A DNA stretch of 64,000 nucleotides from Bacteroidota bacterium. Lineage in GTDB: Bacteria > Bacteroidota > Bacteroidia > Bacteroidales > JAGONC01. The notes beneath the pieces are model-generated. The model had not been told where the DNA came from, did not search any database, and saw only the letters and a list, made by a program, of their open reading frames with translations. Position numbers and translations under genes: made by a program. Where the stretch lies: positions 17,595-81,594 of the forward strand of contig JAPLDP010000064.1 of NCBI GenBank assembly GCA_026391695.1, written 5' to 3'. Positions 18,219-28,028 of the stretch are shown piece after piece. Within the stretch, counting starts at the first letter, position 1, and each line of letters opens with the position of its first letter.

Positions 18219-18351
18219 ACTTTTATATTATTTGGTATCTCTAATTTCCTGCTTATAGGGTGATGAATCTGAGGATTATCCATCTTTTATCTGGATATAA
18301 AGATAAGATAATATGATTAAAGCCACTAGAATCTGGAGCCAAGATAGTCTT

Positions 18352-19668
18352 TTATTTCTTATTATGATTCTCTTTCATATAAACCCATTTGGCATCTAAC
18401 TTTAACATTTCTTCGACCGTAATACCCTTCTTAATGGCTTTCTGTTTTATCTCGTTAAACCAGGTACTGTCATTTCGGATATCCAACTCAATAGTGCGAA
18501 TCCTATCCTCATCCAATTCTTGATTCACTGCCAGTTCCTGCTTTTGCTTTATCAGATTATACACATCTTCCTCAAATCCGAAAGCAAATTTATAAAGATT
18601 AGCATCGGTTGATAAGATGACCACCACATCACAACGTTCAATTTCATCTAAAACATTGATCTGTTTGATATCTTTCCCTCCCGGATAACCGGTACCATAG
18701 GCGATATTGAAATAGTACCAAAACTTATCAGAATTATATATCCTTTGAGTGATGCCAGAACCATGGAGATTCCAGTAATAGCTGTCGGCAATAGTGATAA
18801 CATTGGGCTTATAAGTTAAAGAATCTTCCCTGAAATAGAGTTTTGGATATGCCATTGGGTAGTAAGGAATATTAAATAATAAATTCATTCCTTCAGCAAG
18901 ATCATAATCTGGCACACGAAGGCTATCACTTACTTCGACAACATTCCAGCCAAAGTCAACCATGTTTTTCTGTTTCAGGTTCTCAATATATCGGATGATT
19001 GAATCCATAGCAATAGCAACTCCATAAGAACTCCAATGGATACCACATTGGGGATACAGCGGATAAGTCACAGTATCCTTCATTGCGACAAAATATTCAT
19101 CAAAATCAATGAAATTAATGTGCTGATTCTGGAAGGTCTTAACAAGGTATTCACGGTTGGATATTGATTTTGCTTCAGGATGATAATGACGTGGAATGTA
19201 CTCAGGGAAAAAAGTTGCTTTTCCGGGTGCAAAAATAACTATCAGATCAACACCTACTTTTTTTAGTTCATCCTGAATGAATTTTATTTTATATGTTTTG
19301 TCGTCCCAATACTCTTTGCCTTTGAAGTCCAGACCAAGATAAGCCTTAATATAATTTTTTTCATATAAATAGTTCTTCTTGCCAACAACCACCTCGCTGG
19401 CATTGGCCATTCCGAATAAAGTAAAGGAAATCTGGTTGTTCAATCTGACCAATATTGGATGGAAACCGATGTTTTCTTCCAGATATTTATTGAAGGGATC
19501 CTGGAAAACACCTGCAAAGAAATCCTTAAAAGTAAATATAGGTTCCTTAATTGGCTGATAATAACCGTTTAAAGGATTAATCCTGAATAATTGGAATGTC
19601 TTCTGGATAACTGGAAAGAACAGTAAAATCACAATAATGAAATACCCGATATATTTTACTCTGGTCAT
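18352..19668 (-). CDS. AlgX/AlgJ-type SGNH O-acetyltransferase-like protein
   Basis: The product has 438 residues with the start at 19668, placed seven bases after the MBOAT stop. An in-frame ATG at 19725 would overlap that gene by 50 bases. One N-terminal membrane anchor (TRVKYIGYFIIVILLFF) is followed by an exported SGNH-like domain with GKKNYLYEKNY, VIFAPGKATFFPEYIP, the His-Trp motif CGIHWSSYG, and a serine motif TIADSYYWNL. In alginate and similar systems, AlgJ/AlgX take acetyl groups handed over by an MBOAT protein and place them on the glycan in the periplasm. The MBOAT gene is immediately upstream, so O-acetylation of a surface glycan is a strong inference. Confidence 0.85.
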   Translation of the reverse strand: MTRVKYIGYFIIVILLFFPVIQKTFQLFRINPLNGYYQPIKEPIFTFKDFFAGVFQDPFNKYLEENIGFHPILVRLNNQISFTLFGMANASEVVVGKKNYLYEKNYIKAYLGLDFKGKEYWDDKTYKIKFIQDELKKVGVDLIVIFAPGKATFFPEYIPRHYHPEAKSISNREYLVKTFQNQHINFIDFDEYFVAMKDTVTYPLYPQCGIHWSSYGVAIAMDSIIRYIENLKQKNMVDFGWNVVEVSDSLRVPDYDLAEGMNLLFNIPYYPMAYPKLYFREDSLTYKPNVITIADSYYWNLHGSGITQRIYNSDKFWYYFNIAYGTGYPGGKDIKQINVLDEIERCDVVVILSTDANLYKFAFGFEEDVYNLIKQKQELAVNQELDEDRIRTIELDIRNDSTWFNEIKQKAIKKGITVEEMLKLDAKWVYMKENHNKK

Positions 19669-19675
19669 TAAATCC

Positions 19676-21097
19676 CTAAAATCTGAAATAAATGAACGGA
19701 TTAAATCCAGTAGAGGTGATGGCACTTAAACTGATAATAAATAAAATGAAAGAAGCGACAACCATCGTGATTATAGTACTGTTCTTCTGAATTTTACCAA
19801 AGATTATTTCTTGCCATTTTTCAATTTTACTGAATGCAGCCCAGAAGGCGAAGATTACCGCAAAAACCATCATTGTCCAGAAACGGGCATCAAAGGACAT
19901 CCCTGTGTTACTGAAATTAAAGTTGAACATGGTTTTAAGATACATCCATGCATGATCCAAGGTGTTAGCGCGGAAAAAAACCCATCCAATCAGGATTATG
20001 AAAAAAGTTATAGTCATGCTTGGTATTTTACCAATCCTATTATAAAACCTGACCAGGAATAAACGGTCAGCAACAAGGAATACCCCCTGATAGGCTCCCC
20101 AGAGAACGAAGTTCCAGGCTGCTCCGTGCCACAAACCCGATAAGAGAAAAACAACCCATAGGTTGAAGTATAACCTTGCAGTCGACACTTTGTTTCCTCC
20201 AAGCGGGATATAAAGATAATCTTTCATGAACCTACCCAGTGTCATATGCCACCGTCTCCAGAATTCGGTTATACTTTGGGAAATATATGGATTGTTGAAA
20301 TTCTCAGGGAAGTCAAATCCAATCATTCTTGCCAGTCCGATGGTCATATCTGAATAACCGGAGAAATCATAATAAATCTGAAATGCATAAGCCACAATCC
20401 CAATCCATGCCGTCGAGGAAGTCAAATCTCCTCCACTGAGGGCAAAAATCCTATCGACCTGCTCTCCGAGAACATTGGCTATTAGTACTTTTTTTGCTAA
20501 ACCAATGGTAAAACGGAAAAGGCCGGTTAATCGGTTGTCTATTGTTTCATTATATCCGCGATCTTCGATCTGGTCGGCAATTAAATTAAACCTCACAATA
20601 GGCCCAGCTATAAGATGCGGAAACATGAGAATATAAAAAGCATAATCCCATACTTTTTTAAGTGGGGCATGAATTTTCCGGTAAACATCAACAGTATAGG
20701 TGATCTTCTGAAACGTAAAAAACGAAATACCAATCGGAAGAGCGATTTTAGTCCAGAGTACAGATTTTAATCCAAAACTATTCAGGATAGCATCAAGATT
20801 TTCGATAAAGAAGTTCGCATATTTAAAATAAACCAGAAGACCTAAATTAAGAATGAGTGAAAGCGTCAGAAAGAATTTTCTTCTCCTGCCTTCAGCAGCC
20901 GACATGTAATTGACTAAGTAAAACTCAATCAGTATGGAAGCCAATACTATAAATATGAACTTGGGAGCACCCCACGCAAAAAAGAAAATACTCGCTAAAA
21001 GAGTAAATACATTCTTATACTTTGGGTCAACGATGAAGTATATCAGTAAATAGAAGGGAAGGAAATATAAAAGAAAAAGGCTACTACTGAAAACCAT
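19676..21097 (-). CDS. MBOAT-family O-acyltransferase (AlgI/DltB type)
   Basis: A 473-residue polytopic protein. The MBOAT core is plain: FSGYSDMTIGLARMIGF, then FWRRWHMTLGRFMKDYLYIPLGGNK, then LSGLWHGAAWNFVLWG with the invariant membrane His near residue 329. AlgI-like members move acetyl groups across the inner membrane for transfer to polysaccharide. The start MVFSSSLFLLYFLPFYLLIYF is typical for the family. The downstream AlgX/J-like gene completes the acetylation pair. Confidence 0.93.
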   Translation of the reverse strand: MVFSSSLFLLYFLPFYLLIYFIVDPKYKNVFTLLASIFFFAWGAPKFIFIVLASILIEFYLVNYMSAAEGRRRKFFLTLSLILNLGLLVYFKYANFFIENLDAILNSFGLKSVLWTKIALPIGISFFTFQKITYTVDVYRKIHAPLKKVWDYAFYILMFPHLIAGPIVRFNLIADQIEDRGYNETIDNRLTGLFRFTIGLAKKVLIANVLGEQVDRIFALSGGDLTSSTAWIGIVAYAFQIYYDFSGYSDMTIGLARMIGFDFPENFNNPYISQSITEFWRRWHMTLGRFMKDYLYIPLGGNKVSTARLYFNLWVVFLLSGLWHGAAWNFVLWGAYQGVFLVADRLFLVRFYNRIGKIPSMTITFFIILIGWVFFRANTLDHAWMYLKTMFNFNFSNTGMSFDARFWTMMVFAVIFAFWAAFSKIEKWQEIIFGKIQKNSTIITMVVASFILFIISLSAITSTGFNPFIYFRF

Positions 21098-21157
21098 ATC
21101 AAACTATATCATTCCAAACATGCGGATAAATGAAAATGGCAAATTTAGTAAATTTTA

Positions 21158-22570
21158 TCAAATCCCCTTTTCCCTCTCCCGTTTCATTTTTGCTTCATGA
21201 ATTTTCTCTTCAACGCCTTTATAATCAGGAAATTCAAGATACTTGTAGAACATTGGCGTTGGTTTTAGTTTCCCAAATGACTCCCAATAAGCCTTCTTGG
21301 TCATTGAAACATAATGGATAGCACCATTCCTATACTGGGCTATTTGGAAAAGATTATGTGCGATCATTAACGTAATCAGAAAAAGAAATGAAATTCTAAC
21401 AACAATTCTCCGGTCAAAGACCCATTGTATGAATGCGGCAAAAGGTAATGCCAGCAGACCGTAAGAATCTACGAAAGCTCTCAAACCAAAACTACCACCA
21501 TACCACCAGAAACACCAGGAAGAAATTATATAAATATTTATAACTATAAAAACCAGAACAGGAAGAAAGGCTTCTTTCCAATATTTAATTAAAAAAGGTA
21601 TGCCTGTTAATGAAAATATCATAATAGGTGTATATAACAGCCACCCTTTCCGATAGCTGAACAACACATTGATGATTTGGGGATCATTGAAAAAGAACCA
21701 TGCCCTGTCACCATATGAGAAATAGAAAAATGAACCTGTGATCTTATGCCAATAGAGGAATTGTGGAATCCACATGACGAAAAAAGCAACCATCATGATA
21801 AGAATCTTCCAATAAGACTTCATTAAGTAAATGAGTCGGTTAAGGAATGAACTCCAAGAAGTTATTCCCCATAAGAAAAATAGAATGATAATCAATCCGT
21901 TTGTAGGACGTATCAGGGTGATTAATCCTATCACAAGGCCGAGAAGCACACTGTTAAGAGCCGAGGATTTCTCTAACCATTTTATTAATAAATACAAATA
22001 GATAATGATAAAAGAGAAATTATAAGCATGTGACATGGGGGCTTCATATGTCGAATAGTATAAAAGATTGGTACCAATAACAACGGCAAACAGTGTTATT
22101 GAAGTGACTAATGGCGAGAAATGTCTTGATAAAATCTTTCTTAAGCAATACAATCCTATTGCCAGATAAAAGACGCAACTGACTAATAAAGCTATTTTAT
22201 AAGGAATCGAATAACCATTGGCATCATACCCAAACAAGGGTGCCGATACATGAGCAATGGTAAAAAAAGGAGAATAGAGAAGCGATAGTCCATATGTAAA
22301 TTGAATGAGTTTCTTATTTTCAGGCGTAATAAGAACCCATAGCTTGTCCCTATAAAAGTCAATATCCTTGTATGCCCAATCAAGAGTGACATCGTTGTGA
22401 ATTATGACAGCTGGCAGATATAAATAATAGGCCAGAACATCACTTTCAATTACTCTCTTTGGTTTATTCCAATCTTGTGTAATTCCAATATAGAAAATGA
22501 CGATAATAATAATAATCCAATTTGTGATTCTGGGCAAACGATTCAGAAAAACAGGTTTATTAACTTTCAT
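21158..22570 (-). CDS. Polytopic GT-C-like membrane protein, paralogue of the next gene upstream
   Basis: 470 residues, about eleven membrane segments, with an early acidic loop SDVLAYYLYLPAVI likely to hold the GT-C catalytic Asp. Several stretches match the 614-residue protein encoded at 22605-24449: PYKIALLVSCVFYLAIGLYC against PYQYAILIWGIIFTLTGLFV, and SYRKGWLLYTPIMIFSLTG against GFTKGWLIYTPIMIFAISG. It lacks that protein's C-terminal beta-rich domain. No biochemical function is known to me; sugar transfer from a polyprenyl-phosphate donor is the best guess. Confidence 0.62.
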   Translation of the reverse strand: MKVNKPVFLNRLPRITNWIIIIIVIFYIGITQDWNKPKRVIESDVLAYYLYLPAVIIHNDVTLDWAYKDIDFYRDKLWVLITPENKKLIQFTYGLSLLYSPFFTIAHVSAPLFGYDANGYSIPYKIALLVSCVFYLAIGLYCLRKILSRHFSPLVTSITLFAVVIGTNLLYYSTYEAPMSHAYNFSFIIIYLYLLIKWLEKSSALNSVLLGLVIGLITLIRPTNGLIIILFFLWGITSWSSFLNRLIYLMKSYWKILIMMVAFFVMWIPQFLYWHKITGSFFYFSYGDRAWFFFNDPQIINVLFSYRKGWLLYTPIMIFSLTGIPFLIKYWKEAFLPVLVFIVINIYIISSWCFWWYGGSFGLRAFVDSYGLLALPFAAFIQWVFDRRIVVRISFLFLITLMIAHNLFQIAQYRNGAIHYVSMTKKAYWESFGKLKPTPMFYKYLEFPDYKGVEEKIHEAKMKREREKGI

Positions 22571-22604
22571 AGAGCCATTGCTTTAATAATGATGGGGTAT
22601 CGAA

Positions 22605-24449
22605 TTAATAGTTTCTCTCAAACACTTCTACCATAAAATCATCTACAAATACTTCTGCTTTTCCGGGATTCCATAAATATACATTCAGGTCATCTCTTTT
22701 AGTCCGGGGAAATGGAGTCATATAATCCATTGTAACTCGGTTCCATTCATTCATCTTCAGATCCAGATCGGAAATATTCAAAGTCTTGTATTGATAGTTT
22801 GCGCCTTTATGTGAGAAAGTCATAACAAGAAACAAGGGTTTGCCCTTTAGCTCTGAGACTGGATAAATGTATGCACTTGCTCGTATCCAGGCATGGTCCT
22901 TACTGGTCAGATCCTTGAATTTTGCGGCAATGTTAGGTGAGAATTCAACAGTACTATCCATTTTTAAAGATGAATGTCCTGAATGTGCGAAAGATGTGAT
23001 ATAATGCTTTGTGGCAAAGTCTGACCCATCCATCTCAAAATCAAGATTGCGCAAAATCCTCCCGTTGTAATCCTGTTGATTGGTAAAAATTTCAGTACCT
23101 GTATATGATCGTTCGACTAACAGAAGCTTTTTATCTTCCTGGCTGACCTTTGTTTTGCCGAAAATCCTGAAATAGTAAGATCTGGTCATCCTCGATGGAT
23201 CAAGAACACCATAAAGGATTTGCCAGGTCTGAAAAAGATTAAGAAAGATCAGAAATGAAAAGACAATGCCAACACTAATCCGTACTAATTTCTTTGAAAC
23301 AGTGAGAGCAGAAAGAAAATAGCCCATTGGCAGTGCGAGAATGGCATAGGACTGAATGACATTTTTCTGGCCGAGGCTCTCACCCCAACAAGTCGACCAA
23401 CTTGATACAATATACAGGTTTACAATGAAATAAATGAACGAAGCATAAAAGGCATACTTATTTTTTTTGTAGAAGAAATAAAAACCAGAAATGGCAAAAA
23501 TCATAATAGGTGTATAGATAAGCCATCCTTTTGTGAAACCGAATAAAAATGTCAACGTCGGGGGGTTCAGGAACTCGAATCCCTCACCAGCATTGCCACT
23601 ATAACTGTAAAACAGGAATTTACCAGTGAAAACCTTATAATAAATAAGCTGCATGAATAAAATCAATCCTGCAATTAATACTGCGATTATTACTTGTCTT
23701 TTATTTTGACTTATCAGGTTTAGTTTTTCCCTGATGGATTGTTTGTCGATTATTCCCCATAATAATGGTATCAGGACACACGCAATTTCCGGAGGTCTAC
23801 TGAGAATAATAATACCAATAATAATACCTATAGAAACAGCATATCTGAATCTTGGGGTCTCATGCCATTTCAATGTTGACCATATAAGTGAAGCATATAA
23901 AGTGAACAGGTAATTATGGTTCATGGCATTGGCACCATAAAACGCATTATGATAAAAGAAATTGGTGCCAATAATCAGAATGATCAAGACAAAAGTCGTG
24001 ATACGGTCATTAAAATAATTCAACAGAACCTTTCTGAGAACGAATAGACCGGTCAGAGTAAAGATAATGCCCCATATAAGTATCGCATACTGATAAGGTG
24101 CAGAGAAACCATCAGGAGTGAAACCAAAAAGCAGTGCTATAATATGTCCGGCAAAAAATGCCGGAGAATAGATGAGGGCCATCCCCATAGAATAGCGCAT
24201 AACCCATTCACCGGATGGCAACTGAACAGCTTGATAAAATGTGGCTGTACTATGATATATATCAATTATGTGCTGAACAACGGAAATATCTTTTAAACCT
24301 AAATCACCATACAGGAACAATTCAGGTAACCATAAGTAGTAGCCGAAAACATCCCACGACAAAATATTTGAAGGCAGGTATAAAAAATTAAACAGGATGA
24401 TAATGATCCCAAGGAAGATGGTGACAGTGAGTGAAAGACGATTTTTCAT
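22605..24449 (-). CDS. Polytopic GT-C-like membrane protein with C-terminal beta domain
   Basis: 614 residues. The first 430 are a membrane domain with SWDVFGYYLWLPELFLYG near residue 31 (candidate catalytic Asp). The remaining 180 form a soluble beta-rich domain (GRILRNLDFEMDG, then SGHSSLKMDS, ending in AEVFVDDFMVEVFE) that resembles a carbohydrate-binding-module jelly roll. The adjacent GT2 gene ends two bases upstream, so both are coupled. It is a paralogue of the following gene. The added domain may bind the acceptor glycan or protein outside the membrane (inference). Confidence 0.62.
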   Translation of the reverse strand: MKNRLSLTVTIFLGIIIILFNFLYLPSNILSWDVFGYYLWLPELFLYGDLGLKDISVVQHIIDIYHSTATFYQAVQLPSGEWVMRYSMGMALIYSPAFFAGHIIALLFGFTPDGFSAPYQYAILIWGIIFTLTGLFVLRKVLLNYFNDRITTFVLIILIIGTNFFYHNAFYGANAMNHNYLFTLYASLIWSTLKWHETPRFRYAVSIGIIIGIIILSRPPEIACVLIPLLWGIIDKQSIREKLNLISQNKRQVIIAVLIAGLILFMQLIYYKVFTGKFLFYSYSGNAGEGFEFLNPPTLTFLFGFTKGWLIYTPIMIFAISGFYFFYKKNKYAFYASFIYFIVNLYIVSSWSTCWGESLGQKNVIQSYAILALPMGYFLSALTVSKKLVRISVGIVFSFLIFLNLFQTWQILYGVLDPSRMTRSYYFRIFGKTKVSQEDKKLLLVERSYTGTEIFTNQQDYNGRILRNLDFEMDGSDFATKHYITSFAHSGHSSLKMDSTVEFSPNIAAKFKDLTSKDHAWIRASAYIYPVSELKGKPLFLVMTFSHKGANYQYKTLNISDLDLKMNEWNRVTMDYMTPFPRTKRDDLNVYLWNPGKAEVFVDDFMVEVFERNY

Positions 24450-24451
24450 AA

Positions 24452-25207
24452 TCAGCTATTGGATGTACTCTTGAACCGCTTTGTATTTAATAGTCCTATC
24501 TTGTTCAGAAAATAGCTGAGCGACACCATTAAAACACCGAAGGCGTAAATTGTAGCGTTTCTCAGGTTGATGGATGATGCTTCTTTAAAATATTTTGTAG
24601 GACATGTAATTTCAGCTATTTCATATCCGGCATAGAATATCTGTGCCAGCAGCTGGTTATCAAATACAAAATTATCAGAATTAGCTTCGTAATTGATATT
24701 TTCAAGGACTTCCCGCGAAAAAGCCCTAAAGCCTGTATGATACTCCGAAAGTTTTTGATTAAGTAATAAATTCTGAACTAATGTGAGAAAACGGTTGGAA
24801 ACGTACTTAATCCATGGCATTCCTCCTTTTAAGGCTCCTTTGCCCAGAATACGTGAGCCAAGAACAACGGGATAAAGACCTGTAGCGATAATGTAAGCCA
24901 TCGAAGGGATCAGCAATGGCGTGTACTGGTAATCGGGATGCAGCATGATAATAATGTCGGCACCAATTTCCAGGGCCTTGTTGTAACAGGTCTTCTGATT
25001 ACTGCCGTATCCTTTATTTATTTCATGGACAATGATATGATGAATTCCAATTTCATGCGCCAGACGAACTGTTTCATCAGTACTCTTATCATCAACCAGA
25101 ATCACCTCATCCACGATGTCAAAGGGTATCTCATGGTAGGTTTGCTTAAGTGTCTGCTCGGCATTGTATGCTGGCAGGACAATAACCACTTTTTTACCGT
25201 ATATCAT
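24452..25207 (-). CDS. GT2 glycosyltransferase, polyprenyl-phosphate type
   Basis: 251 residues. GT-A core: VVIVLPAYNAEQTL, DDKSTDETV, NKGYGSNQKTCYNKAL, with HPDYQY at the position of the usual DxD (the first Asp is His), then GSRILGKGALKGGMPWIKYVSNR and YHTGFRAFSREVL. The His-for-Asp form is seen in a distinct subgroup of bacterial GT2 proteins. It follows the penicillin-binding protein gene by 18 bases and precedes the two GT-C-like genes, so it probably supplies their lipid-linked donor. Confidence 0.87.
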   Translation of the reverse strand: MIYGKKVVIVLPAYNAEQTLKQTYHEIPFDIVDEVILVDDKSTDETVRLAHEIGIHHIIVHEINKGYGSNQKTCYNKALEIGADIIIMLHPDYQYTPLLIPSMAYIIATGLYPVVLGSRILGKGALKGGMPWIKYVSNRFLTLVQNLLLNQKLSEYHTGFRAFSREVLENINYEANSDNFVFDNQLLAQIFYAGYEIAEITCPTKYFKEASSINLRNATIYAFGVLMVSLSYFLNKIGLLNTKRFKSTSNS

Positions 25208-25225
25208 TCCTGATCCAGTTTCAGA

Positions 25226-27529
25226 TTAAAAGTCTTCCTCATCAAAGCGATTTTTTACTGTATTTCTGGTTTTTTGCTTTGTACAATCTATATCTACCGA
25301 AAGTGGCTTTAATGGCCTTTCAAAATCACCCCGGGAAATATTCAACAAGGGATCTGCATAGATTTTTTTCATATATATGGCCCAGATAGGTAATGCCATA
25401 TTGGCACCCTGGCCGAGAGCCATTGAGCGGAAATGGGCTGCACGATCTTCACAACCCACCCATATACCAGTGACCAGGTCGGGTGTAATACCCATGAACC
25501 ATCCATCAGAGTAATTCTGAGTGGTTCCTGTTTTACCTGCTATTGGATTAATAAACCTATATTTCAACCGTAGCCGGATGCCAGTGCCTGTCTCAACCAC
25601 CCCTTTCATCAAAGCCAGCATGAGATATGCCGTTTCTTCACTCATGGCCTCCTGCTGTTTGGGAATAAAAGTTTCGATCACATTCCCATGCTTATCCTCA
25701 ATACGCGTTATAAAAATGGGTTCTTTATATATTCCCTTACTGGCAAAAACGTTAAAGGCACCTGTCATTTCATACAATGACAGATCGGCTGAGCCGAGAG
25801 CAATAGAATATACCGGAGGAATTTCGCTGGTAATACCCATCTTCTGTGCCATCACGATGACAGCCTGTGGTGTATAGCGCTTCATCAGGTAGGCAGATAT
25901 CCAATTGTTGGAGTGGGCCAGCGCTTCCTTTAATGTTATCATCTGTCCCATTTTGTATTCAGAGGTATTTTCTGGGGACCAAATATCACCGTTTTCCAAT
26001 GTGATACTATACTGAATATTCGGAACCTCGGTACATGGCGAATATTCGCCTTCCTGCATAGCCAGACTGTAAAGGATCGGTTTAAAGGTCGATCCAACCT
26101 GACGTTTGCCATAAATGACATTATCGAATTTGAAATACAGGTAATCCGGAGCACATACATAAGCCCTGACAAAACCGGTGTTCGGTTCTATCGACATCAT
26201 GCCTGCCCGTAAAAAGAACTTATAATACCGTATAGAATCCATTGGAGCCATCACGGTATCAAAGTCCCCTTTCCACGAGAAAACATTCATTTTTACCGGT
26301 GTCCTGAATGATAGCATTATAGAGTCTTCAGCCATGCCGGCCTCTTTCAGGGTTCGATACCTATCGCTGCGTTTGACAGCTTGCATCATAAGGCTGTTGA
26401 TCTCTTTTGTGGCCTCACCAAGTTCAAACACAAAGGGAGCATTATAGTGACGTTTCCAGTGATCATAGAATGCAGGCTGCAGATCCTTGCCAAGATGCTC
26501 ATTCACAGCTTCCTCAGCGTAAATCTGCATCTTCGAATTAATAGTTGTATATATCCTCAGACCGTCTTTATATAAATTGTACGGTGTGCCATCCGTTTTG
26601 TAATGTTCTTCGCACCATTTAGCCAGTTTGCCCCTGAGGTATTCCCGAAAATGTTTGGCTAGTCCTGCAGTATGATCCTGAATTGTATATTTCGACATAT
26701 CCAATGGCGAAGCCATCAACGTTTCATACTGCTCACTAGTGATGAAATTATATTTTGCCATCTGATGTAACACTGTCTCCCTTCTTTTCAGTGCGCGGTC
26801 GGGATGGGTGATAGGGCTGTACCAGGATGGCGCCTTTAAAATACCGATAAGCAATGCGGATTCATCAATGGTCAGCTCTCCGGATTCTTTATTAAAAAAT
26901 GTTTTAGCTGCCGACTTTATTCCATAGGCCTGGCTCCCAAAAGGAACAGTATTGAAATACATGGCAATAATCTCTTCCTTTGTATAATTGCGTTCCAGTT
27001 TCACTGCAGTGACCCACTCCTTCAGCTTGACAAAAATGGTCTCAATCAGGGTGCGGTCGGGCTTACGGGGAAAAAGATTCTTTGCCAGCTGTTGAGTGAT
27101 GGTGCTACCCCCTCCTTTCTGTTTGCCTGTCAGGACACCAAACATCACTCTGAATACCGCCTTGACATCTACACCGGAGTGCCTGGTAAACCTGATATCC
27201 TCCGTGGCAATGAGTGCCTGAACAAGGCTTGGTGACAACTCTGTATAGGTCACGTTGGAGCGGTTCTCTATATAATATGTTCCGAGGACCTGCTGGTCAG
27301 CAGAGATGATTTCCGATGCCAGATTACTCCTTGGATTCTCCAATTCCTCGAAGGAGGGCATAAAACCCAGCCATCCCAGCGAAATGATTGCAAAAAGGAG
27401 AATGATAAACAGTAACACACCTCCATAGAAGAACCAGAAGTACTTCACATATTTTTTAACGTTATTATGGTTTTTTTTATCCATAATATCCTTTGTGTTA
27501 TCCAGTATCGCTATGTCAGTGTTTTTCAA
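25226..27529 (-). CDS. Penicillin-binding protein 1A (bifunctional transglycosylase/transpeptidase)
   Basis: 767 residues with one N-terminal membrane anchor at about 33-58. The GT51 glycosyltransferase domain (about 80-260) shows ATEDIRFTRHSGVD and GGSTITQQLAKNLFPRK. The transpeptidase domain (about 420-720) shows the active-site serine motif STFK (about 480), SNN, and KTGTTQNYSDGWFMG (about 666). It polymerises and cross-links peptidoglycan on the outer face of the inner membrane. The open frame overlaps the gldH end by 14 bases; a second ATG at 27484 (MDKKNHNN) would avoid this, so the start is uncertain. Confidence 0.95.
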   Translation of the reverse strand: MKNTDIAILDNTKDIMDKKNHNNVKKYVKYFWFFYGGVLLFIILLFAIISLGWLGFMPSFEELENPRSNLASEIISADQQVLGTYYIENRSNVTYTELSPSLVQALIATEDIRFTRHSGVDVKAVFRVMFGVLTGKQKGGGSTITQQLAKNLFPRKPDRTLIETIFVKLKEWVTAVKLERNYTKEEIIAMYFNTVPFGSQAYGIKSAAKTFFNKESGELTIDESALLIGILKAPSWYSPITHPDRALKRRETVLHQMAKYNFITSEQYETLMASPLDMSKYTIQDHTAGLAKHFREYLRGKLAKWCEEHYKTDGTPYNLYKDGLRIYTTINSKMQIYAEEAVNEHLGKDLQPAFYDHWKRHYNAPFVFELGEATKEINSLMMQAVKRSDRYRTLKEAGMAEDSIMLSFRTPVKMNVFSWKGDFDTVMAPMDSIRYYKFFLRAGMMSIEPNTGFVRAYVCAPDYLYFKFDNVIYGKRQVGSTFKPILYSLAMQEGEYSPCTEVPNIQYSITLENGDIWSPENTSEYKMGQMITLKEALAHSNNWISAYLMKRYTPQAVIVMAQKMGITSEIPPVYSIALGSADLSLYEMTGAFNVFASKGIYKEPIFITRIEDKHGNVIETFIPKQQEAMSEETAYLMLALMKGVVETGTGIRLRLKYRFINPIAGKTGTTQNYSDGWFMGITPDLVTGIWVGCEDRAAHFRSMALGQGANMALPIWAIYMKKIYADPLLNISRGDFERPLKPLSVDIDCTKQKTRNTVKNRFDEEDF

Positions 27530-27995
27530 TCCGGAGCCCGATATCTGTAATGCCCTGCAGGTCTACGACTCTCATTGCCTGCTCGACAGAGAACAAATAT
27601 GTACCACTTCTGGGAAACCGAACCATGCTCTTAAAGCGAATACGGTTATCCTTAATCTTTCCTATTCCTTTTCCAAGCCACCTACCCTGTAAATCAGCCA
27701 GCTGGCATTCCAGCGTGTCGCGAAAAAGCTGACCATCGGGAAACTGTGTATTGAAAAAGATGAACATATTGCTATACGGATAATCGGTTGTGTTGCGTAT
27801 GTTTATATAAAAATCATAGAAGATCGTCGTATCCTTTATCTGAACGTCAAATTTCTTTATATCATATCTGTTCCAAAGATTTTTATCAGTTGGCAGGTAA
27901 TTCTCATATACTCTTTTTGGATCGCACGAGGTCAGTAATATAAGGATGATCAAAGGTAAGAGGTGACGATATTTTATTTGAGGATGCACGATCAT
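27516..27995 (-). CDS. gldH: Gliding motility lipoprotein GldH
   Basis: The 159-residue protein has a lipoprotein signal ending in the lipobox LLTSC (lipid-modified Cys-24), followed by DPKRVYENYLPTDKNLWNRYDIKKFD and the family stretch NIRNTTDYPYSNMFIFF, both characteristic of GldH. GldH is a lipoprotein needed for gliding in Flavobacterium and is widespread in Bacteroidota, including non-gliding members. Its exact function with the type IX secretion machinery is not settled. It lies between ricT and the PBP1A gene, as I recall for other Bacteroidetes. Confidence 0.92.
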   Translation of the reverse strand: MIVHPQIKYRHLLPLIILILLTSCDPKRVYENYLPTDKNLWNRYDIKKFDVQIKDTTIFYDFYINIRNTTDYPYSNMFIFFNTQFPDGQLFRDTLECQLADLQGRWLGKGIGKIKDNRIRFKSMVRFPRSGTYLFSVEQAMRVVDLQGITDIGLRIEKH

Positions 27996-28028
27996 GAATG
28001 TGGGTTATCAGGTGATAAGTGGAGATGG

